Position numbers and translations under genes: made by a program | Part shown: in pieces, positions 40,606-48,476 of the stretch | Numbering within the stretch: the first letter of the stretch is position 1 | Layout: every line of letters begins with the position of its first letter | Notes under the pieces: model-generated | Databases searched by the model: none | What the model was told of the DNA's origin: nothing | What the model saw: the letters and a program-made list of their open reading frames with translations, nothing else | Origin: Bacteroidaceae bacterium | GTDB taxonomy: Bacteria > Bacteroidota > Bacteroidia > Bacteroidales > Bacteroidaceae | NCBI GenBank assembly: GCA_017445145.1 | Contig: JAFSVI010000052.1 | Span: 1 to 52,817, forward strand | Reading direction: 5' to 3' | Length of the DNA stretch: 52,817 nucleotides

Positions 40606-41792
40606 AGGTGCTCTTCCTTGTGTTCCACGGCTTCGAACCCAACAGCGGCATCACCAAAAAGATCCACTACCAGCTGCGGGGGCTGCGCCAGCTCGGCCAC
40701 GAGGTGCATCTCTGCTCCTACGGCTTCGACGAGCGCGGCCACCGCGTGCGCCGCATTGATGACACCGTCATCGCCGACTACGGCCGTGGCGCAGCAGCCA
40801 TCGTGCGCTCGCGCCTCGGCCTGGCCGACGTGGGCCGGTGGTGCCGCAGCCACGGCGTGGACATGGTGTATGCCCGCAGCTTCCACAACGCCTCGCCGCT
40901 CACCGTGCGCCTCTTCCGCAGCCTCGCCGACAGCGGCATACGTGTGGTCATGGAAATACCCACATACCCCTACGACCAGGAGTATGCCGGCTTCCCTTGG
41001 CGCGAGCAGCTCAAGCTCGCCGTGGACCGCCTCTTCCGCCGCCGACTCGCAGCTGCCACACAGGCCATCGTCACCTTCTCCGCCGCACCAACCATCTTCG
41101 GACAGCGCACCATACGCATCAGCAACGGCATAGACCTCGACGCCATACCCTGCAAGCCGGCTGCCACCAACACACACCACGCCGCCACATTGCACCTCAC
41201 AGCCGTGGCCGAGGTCCACTACTGGCACGGAATCGACCGCATCATCGACGGCCTCGGACGCTACTACGCCGCCGCCACACCGCCCGCCACAGCACCCACG
41301 CGCCACGTGGTGCTCCACATCGTGGGCGGCGTGGGACCCACCGAGATGCTCGGCTCGCGCCACGCACCCGGCTTCGCCACCCTCATCGACCGCTGGCACC
41401 TCGCATCGAAGGTCGTGTTCCACGGCCAGCTCTTCGGCCCCGCCCTCGACGACGTCATGGCTCACACCGACCTCGCCATAGGCAGCCTGGCGCGCCACCG
41501 CAGCGGCATCGCCGACATCAAGACCCTCAAGAACCGCGAGTATGCCGCACGCGGCATACCCTTCATCTACAGCGAGACGGATGCCGACTTCGACGGCCGA
41601 CCATACGTGATGAAGGTGCCGCCCGACGAGAGCCCCATCGACATCGCCGCCCTCGTTGCCTTCATCGACAGCGTGCGCCTCACGCCAGCCGACATACGCG
41701 CCACCGTGGCCCATCTCGCCTGGAGCCGGCAGATGCAGGCCGTCATCGACGCACTAACACCATCACCCGCCGCCACGCCGCCATGCGCATAA
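40602..41792 (+). CDS. Diverged glycosyltransferase (GT4-like)
   Basis: 396 residues from MKVLFLVFHGFEPNSGITKK. N-terminal acceptor half and C-terminal half resemble GT-B enzymes (LTAVAEVHYWHGIDRIIDGL; VVFHGQLFGPALDDVMAHTD). The usual E-x7-E motif is replaced by GSLARHRSGIADIKTLKNREY, so the donor site differs from its neighbours. The start overlaps the previous stop by 4 bases and its end overlaps the next start by 10 bases. Confidence 0.8.
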   Translation: MKVLFLVFHGFEPNSGITKKIHYQLRGLRQLGHEVHLCSYGFDERGHRVRRIDDTVIADYGRGAAAIVRSRLGLADVGRWCRSHGVDMVYARSFHNASPLTVRLFRSLADSGIRVVMEIPTYPYDQEYAGFPWREQLKLAVDRLFRRRLAAATQAIVTFSAAPTIFGQRTIRISNGIDLDAIPCKPAATNTHHAATLHLTAVAEVHYWHGIDRIIDGLGRYYAAATPPATAPTRHVVLHIVGGVGPTEMLGSRHAPGFATLIDRWHLASKVVFHGQLFGPALDDVMAHTDLAIGSLARHRSGIADIKTLKNREYAARGIPFIYSETDADFDGRPYVMKVPPDESPIDIAALVAFIDSVRLTPADIRATVAHLAWSRQMQAVIDALTPSPAATPPCA

Positions 41793-42940
41793 CCTACGTC
41801 GTCAAGTACATAGCCCAGCTCGGGGGCCTCGACCGCGTGCTCACCTTCAAGATGAACTGGCTCGCGGCCCACGGCCACGACGTGCAGCTCATCACCTACG
41901 AGCAGGGCGACCACCCACTCTCCTTCGCCCTCGACCCGCGCATACGCCACACCGACATCGGCGTCAAGCTGTGGAAGAAGGGCGGCACGGGCATCGCCGC
42001 ACGCACATGGAGCTACCTGCGCCTGCGCCGACGCTTCCGCCGCCGCATGGGCAGCGCCGTGGCACTCGCCGCACCCGACGTGCTCGTGCTCCTCACCGAC
42101 TCCTACCCCGTCATCGACATCCTCATGAGCCTCCCCACAGCGGCACGACGCATCGTGGAGACACACGTCGAGCGACGCGCCTTTGCCAAGGCCGGCGACT
42201 TCAGCCACCGCAACCCCGTCCTGCGTTTCGCCGCTCGTGCCTACGACGCCTACATGGCCCGCCACATAGCGCGTGCCGACGCCCTCGTGTGCCTCACCCA
42301 AGCCGACGCCAGCCAGTGGCCCGAGGTGCCACGCGTGGAGGTCATAGCCAACCCGCTCACCGTAGAACCCACAGCCATAGCGACATGCACCGCGCCGCGC
42401 GCCATGGCCGCCGGGCGTCTCGAGGACCAGAAAGGCTTCGACATGCTCGTCAGCGCCTGGGCCGACGTACACCGCCGCCAGCCGCTGTGGCACCTCCACA
42501 TCTACGGCGACGGCCCCGACGGCCCGCGCCTGCAGCAGCAGATTGCCGACGCCGGCCTCGACGACGTGGTGCATCTCCACAGCGCCACGCCCGACATCTT
42601 CGAGCGCTATGCCGAGAGCAGCATCTTCGTGCTCTCCAGCCGCTACGAGGGCTACGGCCTCGTGCTCGCCGAGGCCATGTCCGTGGGTGTGCCATGTGTG
42701 AGCTTCGACTGCCCCTATGGCCCCGCCGACATCATCAGCACCGACGACGACGGCATACTCGTGCCGCCGCAGCGCACCGACCTCCTCGCCGACGCCATCG
42801 TGCGCCTCGCCGCCGACACCGCCCTGCGTCAGGCCATGGGCCAGCGCGCACGCACCCACATACGGCGCTATGCCCCTGCACCCATCATGCAGCGCTGGCA
42901 GCACCTCTTCGCCACCGTCGTCCAAGCCCCAGCGCCATGA
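41783..42940 (+). CDS. Glycosyltransferase family 4
   Basis: 385 residues from MRITYVVKYIAQLGGLDRVL. Donor-domain motifs are AAGRLEDQKGFDMLVSAW and SSRYEGYGLVLAEAMSVGVP, with E-x7-E intact. Similar to the first and fourth enzymes of the cluster. The start is inside the end of the second gene and the stop overlaps the fourth gene (ATGA). Confidence 0.88.
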   Translation: MRITYVVKYIAQLGGLDRVLTFKMNWLAAHGHDVQLITYEQGDHPLSFALDPRIRHTDIGVKLWKKGGTGIAARTWSYLRLRRRFRRRMGSAVALAAPDVLVLLTDSYPVIDILMSLPTAARRIVETHVERRAFAKAGDFSHRNPVLRFAARAYDAYMARHIARADALVCLTQADASQWPEVPRVEVIANPLTVEPTAIATCTAPRAMAAGRLEDQKGFDMLVSAWADVHRRQPLWHLHIYGDGPDGPRLQQQIADAGLDDVVHLHSATPDIFERYAESSIFVLSSRYEGYGLVLAEAMSVGVPCVSFDCPYGPADIISTDDDGILVPPQRTDLLADAIVRLAADTALRQAMGQRARTHIRRYAPAPIMQRWQHLFATVVQAPAP

Positions 42941-44094
42941 AGATAGTGTATATCATCGGCGGCATCCACGCCGCCAACGGCATGAGCGACGTGCTCACGC
43001 GCAAGGTCAACTGGCTGGCCACACACACCGACGCCGAGATGCACGTCGTGCTCACCGAGCGCCATGCCGGCGAACCATTCTACAAGCTGCACCCCGCCGT
43101 CGGCGTCGTCAACCTCGGCCTCGATTTCGACCGCCTCGACACGCTGCCGCTATGGCGCAAGCTCCCGCTCTACGCCATCCTGCAGCACCGCTATCGCCGG
43201 CGTCTCACACGCTACCTCATGGACCTGCATGCCGACATCGTCGTCTCGGCGCTGCGCCGCGACGTCAACTTCCTGGCCGACGTGGCCGACGGCAGCCGCA
43301 AGGTGGGCGAGCTGCACTTCTCCCGAGCATCCTACCGCGTGTTCCACCGCACGTGGCTGCCAGCATGGGTCAACAGAGCCGTCACCCGACGGTGGCAGGC
43401 GAGCCTCGTGGCCACGCTGCGCCGCCTCGACGCCTTCGTGGTGCTCAGCCACGAGGACGCACGCGCCTGGCCCGAGCTCGCGGCCAACATCCACGTCATA
43501 CCCAACAGCATACGCCCGGACGACGCCGCCAGCGACGCCGCCACACCTGCGCCACCACGCCAAAAGGCCGTGCTCGCCGCAGGGCGCTACACCTACCAGA
43601 AGGGCTTCGACCTGCTACTCAGCAGCTGGGCGAGCGTGGAACCACAGGCACGCGGCTGGCACCTCGACATCTTCGGCAGTGGCGACCCCAAACCCTATGT
43701 CATCCGGGCGCGACGCCTCGGCCTGAAGGCTGTCAACTTCCATGCCGCCACGCCGGACCTTCACGCCGAGATGCTGAGCCGCCCCATCTTCGCCTTCACC
43801 AGCCGCTACGAGGGCTTCGGACTTGTGCTCGCCGAGGCCATGGCGGCAGGCATGGCGGTGGTGAGCTACGCATGCCCCTGCGGGCCGCGCGACATCGTCA
43901 CCCACGACACCGACGGCCTCCTCGTGGAACACGTCGCCGACACCAAGACCTTTGCACGCGAGCTGCTGCGCCTCATCACCGACACCGACCTGCGGCAGCG
44001 CCTCGCCAGCGCCGCCACGCGCTCCGCACGCCGCTATGACGAGCACACCGTCATGCAGCAATGGCGCCGCCTCTTTGCCGACTTCATGCGGTAG
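42937..44094 (+). CDS. Glycosyltransferase family 4
   Basis: 385 residues from MKIVYIIGGIHAANGMSDVL. Motifs are AAGRYTYQKGFDLLLSSW and SRYEGFGLVLAEAMAAGMA. Last gene of the coupled cluster. It resembles the first and third enzymes, which suggests local duplication. No flippase, polymerase or sugar-nucleotide genes are in the window, so the glycan is unknown. Confidence 0.88.
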   Translation: MKIVYIIGGIHAANGMSDVLTRKVNWLATHTDAEMHVVLTERHAGEPFYKLHPAVGVVNLGLDFDRLDTLPLWRKLPLYAILQHRYRRRLTRYLMDLHADIVVSALRRDVNFLADVADGSRKVGELHFSRASYRVFHRTWLPAWVNRAVTRRWQASLVATLRRLDAFVVLSHEDARAWPELAANIHVIPNSIRPDDAASDAATPAPPRQKAVLAAGRYTYQKGFDLLLSSWASVEPQARGWHLDIFGSGDPKPYVIRARRLGLKAVNFHAATPDLHAEMLSRPIFAFTSRYEGFGLVLAEAMAAGMAVVSYACPCGPRDIVTHDTDGLLVEHVADTKTFARELLRLITDTDLRQRLASAATRSARRYDEHTVMQQWRRLFADFMR

Positions 44095-44163
44095 GCGCCG
44101 ACGCGCCCCGGGCTTTGCCTTTGGCATTTTCTCGCACCTTTTCGCACAAAAATGCCAAAAAGT

Positions 44164-44195
44164 TTTGGATATGTGGCGCAGACGGCGTATCTTTG
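44164..44195 (+). promoter_or_regulatory. Promoter of the AICAR transformylase gene
   Basis: TTTG (44164-44167), 20 bases, TATCTTTG (44188-44195) is an exact match to the Bacteroidetes consensus, 70 bases upstream of the ATG. Confidence 0.8.
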
Positions 44196-44265
44196 CACCG
44201 ATATTGAGACGGCTCGCGGCCGTCGCCACCTGTGCCTTTCAACAAAAACAAGATTATATCCACAC

Positions 44266-45450
44266 ATGAACGAACTGCAACTCAAATACGGGTGCAACCC
44301 CAACCAGAAGCCATCGCGCATCTTCATGGCCGACGGCTCAGAGCTGCCCATCACCGTCCTGAGCGGACGGCCGGGCTACATCAACTTCCTCGACGCACTC
44401 AACGCCTGGCAGCTTGTCAGCGAGCTCAAGGCCGCAACGGGCCTACCCGCAGCAACCAGCTTCAAGCACGTCTCACCAGCCGGGGCCGCCGTGGGGCTGC
44501 CCATGAGCGACACCCTGCGACACATCTACTGGGTCGATGACATCGACTTCCAGCTAACACCCATAGCCACGGCATACGCCCGGGCACGCGGCGCCGACCG
44601 CATGTCGTCCTACGGCGACTTCATAGCCCTCTCCGACACCTGCGACCGCGCCACAGCCCTTCTCATCAAGCGCGAGGTCAGCGACGGCGTCATAGCACCG
44701 GCCTACGACGACGACGCCCTCGAAATCCTGCGAGCCAAGCGCAACGGCACCTACAACGTCATCCAGATCGACCCCGCCTACCGACCCGCGCCCATCGAGC
44801 GCAAGCAGGTCTTTGGCATCACCTTTGAGCAGGGACGCAACGAGGTGCGCCTCGACGACCCCGCCCTCTTCGCCAACATCCCCACCCAGGCCAAGCACTT
44901 CCCCGACGACGCACGACGCGACCTCCTCATTGCCCTCATCACACTGAAATACACACAGAGCAACAGCGTGTGCTACGCCAAGGACGGACAGGCCATAGGC
45001 ATCGGCGCAGGGCAGCAGAGCCGAATACACTGCACACGCCTCGCTGGCCAGAAGGCCGACATCTGGTGGCTCCGGCAGCATCCGCAGGTGATGAGTCTGC
45101 CATTCGTGCCCGGCATACGCCGCGCCGACCGCGACAACACCATCGACATATACATCAGCGACGACGCCGACGACGTCCTGCGCGACGGCGAGTGGCAGCG
45201 CTTCTTCACACAGCGCCCCGAACCCCTCACACGCCAGCAGAAGGCCGAGTGGATAGCCAAGAACACCGGCGTCAGCCTTGGCTCAGACGCCTTCTTCCCC
45301 TTCGGCGACAACATAGAGCGCGCCCACCGCAGCGGCGTGCAGTATGTGGCGCAGGCCGGAGGCTCCGTGCGCGACGACCACGTCATAGCCACCTGCGACC
45401 GCTACGGCATCGCCATGGCATTCACCGGCGTCCGCCTCTTCCACCATTGA
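44266..45450 (+). CDS. Stand-alone AICAR transformylase (PurH C-terminal domain only)
   Basis: 394 residues from MNELQLKYGCNPNQKPSRIF. The catalytic lysine-histidine pair is K67-H68 in SFKHVSPAGAA. Further family blocks are YGDFIALSD, FGITFEQGRN, YTQSNSVCYAKDGQAIGIGAGQQSR and DAFFPFGDNIERAHRSGVQY. Full PurH is about 510 residues with an IMP cyclohydrolase domain in front; that domain is missing. It should add a formyl group to AICAR in purine synthesis, with cyclisation done by another protein. Similar short forms are annotated in Bacteroidetes. Confidence 0.9.
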   Translation: MNELQLKYGCNPNQKPSRIFMADGSELPITVLSGRPGYINFLDALNAWQLVSELKAATGLPAATSFKHVSPAGAAVGLPMSDTLRHIYWVDDIDFQLTPIATAYARARGADRMSSYGDFIALSDTCDRATALLIKREVSDGVIAPAYDDDALEILRAKRNGTYNVIQIDPAYRPAPIERKQVFGITFEQGRNEVRLDDPALFANIPTQAKHFPDDARRDLLIALITLKYTQSNSVCYAKDGQAIGIGAGQQSRIHCTRLAGQKADIWWLRQHPQVMSLPFVPGIRRADRDNTIDIYISDDADDVLRDGEWQRFFTQRPEPLTRQQKAEWIAKNTGVSLGSDAFFPFGDNIERAHRSGVQYVAQAGGSVRDDHVIATCDRYGIAMAFTGVRLFHH

Positions 45451-45463
45451 TGCAACAATACCC

Positions 45464-45655
45464 ATGGACGCTCTCGAAATCGCCATGCAAGGCGGCATCA
45501 CCTTCCGCAAGGCTTCGGCCGGCAACGCTGCCGGCGAGGCCGACAAGCTGCGCACCAAGGCCAAGAAGAAAGGCTACGTCACCGGCGCCCACGGCTCTGC
45601 ATCAGCCATGAAGAAGGCCGACATACGCCGCCGCCGCGCCAACAGACATAAGTAA
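45464..45655 (+). CDS. Small basic protein of unknown function
   Basis: 63 residues, starting MDALEIAMQGG and ending in a strongly basic tail (MKKADIRRRRANRHK). The middle (ADKLRTKAKKKGYVTG) is also rich in lysine. I recognise no family. It starts 13 bases after the transformylase stop and so probably shares its promoter. The basic character suggests binding to nucleic acid or ribosome, which is inference. Confidence 0.5.
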   Translation: MDALEIAMQGGITFRKASAGNAAGEADKLRTKAKKKGYVTGAHGSASAMKKADIRRRRANRHK

Positions 45656-45729
45656 CATAAATACCACCAAACCCCACACCTCAACCCACGAAGCAACTCC
45701 ACGCACATAGCACCAACATCCTGCGGCCA

Positions 45730-47103
45730 TTGACAGCGGCCGTCGCGATAGTTTGTCTCCTCGCCGCCTGCTCGGGCGACGAGGCACTCACTGCCACCAA
45801 CGCCACCGACACCCCCTCCATTCGTTTCGACAGCTACCTGGGCCGGCAGCCGGCCTCACGAGCCCTCATGTCCGACATCGGCGACCTTCGGGCCACCGGC
45901 TTCGGGGTCTGTGCCTACTACACCCCCAACGGCAACTACGCCGCCGCCACGGCTCCCAACTTCATGTACAACCAGCTTGTGGAGTACCGCGCGCTCTACG
46001 GCGAGCCATACATCACCGCATGGACCTACTTTCCCATCAAGTTCTGGCCCAACGACTACAGCACTGGAGCCGTCGATGACCAGGACAACGACAGCGGCGG
46101 AAACCCCGCCACAGGCTCCGGCGCCGACCGCCTCTCATTCTTCGCCTATGCTCCCTACGCCGAGACGGCCACCAACGGCACCGTCGCCGGCGCGCCGACG
46201 TCGGGCATAACGGCACTCACCGCTGCCACCGACACTGGCGACCCGCTCGTGAGCTACACCATAGCCGCCAGCGGACCCGACCTCACCGACGCCGCTGACA
46301 TACTCTGGGGCGTGGATGCCGCAACGGGGCTGCCACACCTCAACATGACGAAGCAGCGCACCGACGAGACCGTGGCTTTCGCCTTCCGCCACGCTCTAAC
46401 ACGTCTGCGCCTCAACATACGTGCCATGGTGGACGAGACAACACCCGGCACCACCGACCCCGATGCCGACACACGCATCCTCGTCAACAGCATCGCCGTC
46501 AGCGGCAACGCCGCCTCGTCGGCACGCCTCAACCTCAACAACACCACCGCCTACACACCTCTCTGGCAGAACCCCACTGGCGCAGCCATGGCCTTCACCT
46601 CTCCCTCTGCCACCACCATCAACCCCGTCATCTACAGCCACACGCCGCTCTACGACCGCAACGGCGCCGCCATCGACATGAGCTCGCTCGCTGCATTCCT
46701 CGGCCATGCCGCCTACTGGGACACGGGCGACAACTTCTCACACCTGCCCGCCGGCGTCACCGCCACGGCACAAAGCGTCTTCGCTTCCACCGACAACGCC
46801 TACCTCTTCATACCCCTCACCACCACCGGCGCGCAGCTCACCGACCTGACCTTCAACGTCAACTACACCGTCGTCACTCGCGACCCGGCTCTCGTGCGCA
46901 ACAACCCCGCAGGATTCTCCATTGTCACCAACGACATCAGCCGCACGCTCTCTCTCGCCACACCATTCCAGGGCGGCAAGGAATACACGGTGCAGCTCAT
47001 CCTCGGCGTGGAGTCCGTGGCCTTCGACGCCGCCGTGAGCGACTGGACCGACGGCACGGAGACATCGGTCTATGTGCCGCAAAACGAGGAGGCAGCACCA
47101 TGA
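45730..47103 (+). CDS. Fimbrillin-family lipoprotein 1 (start codon uncertain)
   Basis: 457 residues if begun at the TTG at 45730. The lipobox is CLLAACSG. Fimbrillin hallmarks are FMYNQLVEY, YFPIKFWPNDY, RLSFFAYAPYAE and FAFRHALTRLRLNIRA, then a second beta-domain ending VESVAFDAAVSDW. The TTG start gives a signal peptide with no charged N-region. The open frame extends back to 45661 with no ATG; codon ACG at 45688, followed by AAGCAACTC (KQL), looks like a mutated ATG. The product is a surface or fimbria-like protein. It is coupled to fimbrillin 2 by ATGA. Confidence 0.8.
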   Translation: MTAAVAIVCLLAACSGDEALTATNATDTPSIRFDSYLGRQPASRALMSDIGDLRATGFGVCAYYTPNGNYAAATAPNFMYNQLVEYRALYGEPYITAWTYFPIKFWPNDYSTGAVDDQDNDSGGNPATGSGADRLSFFAYAPYAETATNGTVAGAPTSGITALTAATDTGDPLVSYTIAASGPDLTDAADILWGVDAATGLPHLNMTKQRTDETVAFAFRHALTRLRLNIRAMVDETTPGTTDPDADTRILVNSIAVSGNAASSARLNLNNTTAYTPLWQNPTGAAMAFTSPSATTINPVIYSHTPLYDRNGAAIDMSSLAAFLGHAAYWDTGDNFSHLPAGVTATAQSVFASTDNAYLFIPLTTTGAQLTDLTFNVNYTVVTRDPALVRNNPAGFSIVTNDISRTLSLATPFQGGKEYTVQLILGVESVAFDAAVSDWTDGTETSVYVPQNEEAAP

Positions 47104-48473
47104 CACGAACAATCCCTTCGGAAATAATGAAGCTCCATACACCCGCGTTGATGCTCACATGCTTGTGCCTCCTGGCGGCTTGCTCCGCCGGCGACACAGC
47201 CCTGCTGCCGCCAGCCGAACAGCCCGCGCCGGTGACCTTCGATGTGTATATGGGCCTGACGTCGGACACGCGAGCCGGCACCGGCGGCGAGCTCACCACG
47301 GCCAACCTCGCCGACTTCGGCGTGTATGCCTACCACAACGGCACCACACCGTGGGACAGCTACACGGGGAGCGGCATCGTGCCCGACTATATGTACAACC
47401 AGCAGGTGGAGCGACTGGCTGACGGCACTTGGAGCTACACGCCCCTCAAGTACTGGCCCAACGGCAGCGGCACAGCCAACGACGCCACGGGCCAGGGCAC
47501 CACGCCACACCGCGTGTCCTTCTTCGCCTACGCACCCTACGTGAGCCTCAACATCACCGACCTCAACGAGAAGGACGACCCCACCACCGACCCCACATCA
47601 GGCATCACAGCCATCAACGCCTGCGACCACGCACCCGTAATCGCCTACACCCTCGCCGATGACCACGCCGCGCAGGTCGATCTGCTCTACGCCAACACCA
47701 ACACCGACCGCACCAAGCCCGCTGTGGGAGAGAAGATACTCTTCGACTTCCACCACGCCCTCGCTGCCATAGACATCCACGTGCAGCTCGTATATAACAA
47801 GAAGGAAGCACCATCGACAGCCAACCCGGAGGCAACAAAGGTGTATATCTCCTCGCTCGCCTTGCGAGGCAGCAACCTGCCTGCCACGGGGCGCTTTGCG
47901 CTCGCCGACGCCACATGGGGCACCACCGACGGCACCGCCGCCATCACCATACCCGCCGACCAGATAGCACCACCATTGCGCGGCGCGGCCCCCGATGCCA
48001 CCATAGAGGCCATACGTCTGGCAGAACTCAACACCTGGGACACACAGCCCGGTGTCACCGAGACGGAGACACGCCTCACCACCAACACCGTAGCCACCAT
48101 GCTCATTCCAGCCGGTTCCACAACCCTCACGCCAACCCTCAACTACAACTTCCTCACCCTCGACGACGGCCTCGCACTAAGTCCATACACCACCGTCGAT
48201 GCCCTCACCGGCGACGTCATCCACCGCTACGCGCGTATCAGCAACAGCGTCAGCGCAACAACCGACGCCGTGACCCTCGAAGCCGGCAAGCGCTACACCC
48301 TCGTCTGCCGCATAGGCGTGGAGACGATGGAGTTTGGGGTCAAGGGCGTAACGAGCATGGAGGCCGCCGTCACCGCCGTCGAGGACTGGGACTTCCCCAT
48401 GCGCTTTAATCCCGCCGTGAATCCCTTCACCATCCCCGACGCCACAGACAAGACCCTCAACGAAGCCGACTAA
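47100..48473 (+). CDS. Fimbrillin-family lipoprotein 2
   Basis: 457 residues from the ATG at 47100; MKLHTP at 47127 is an equally good or better start for the signal peptide. The lipobox is CLLAACSAG. Hallmarks are YMYNQQVERL, YTPLKYWPNG, RVSFFAYAPYV and FDFHHALAAIDIHVQL. It is clearly a paralogue of the gene before it. It ends in VEDWDFPMRFNPAVNPF. No assembly or tip genes of the FimB-E type are recognised, so filament formation is not certain. Confidence 0.85.
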   Translation: MTRTIPSEIMKLHTPALMLTCLCLLAACSAGDTALLPPAEQPAPVTFDVYMGLTSDTRAGTGGELTTANLADFGVYAYHNGTTPWDSYTGSGIVPDYMYNQQVERLADGTWSYTPLKYWPNGSGTANDATGQGTTPHRVSFFAYAPYVSLNITDLNEKDDPTTDPTSGITAINACDHAPVIAYTLADDHAAQVDLLYANTNTDRTKPAVGEKILFDFHHALAAIDIHVQLVYNKKEAPSTANPEATKVYISSLALRGSNLPATGRFALADATWGTTDGTAAITIPADQIAPPLRGAAPDATIEAIRLAELNTWDTQPGVTETETRLTTNTVATMLIPAGSTTLTPTLNYNFLTLDDGLALSPYTTVDALTGDVIHRYARISNSVSATTDAVTLEAGKRYTLVCRIGVETMEFGVKGVTSMEAAVTAVEDWDFPMRFNPAVNPFTIPDATDKTLNEAD

Positions 48474-48476
48474 CCC

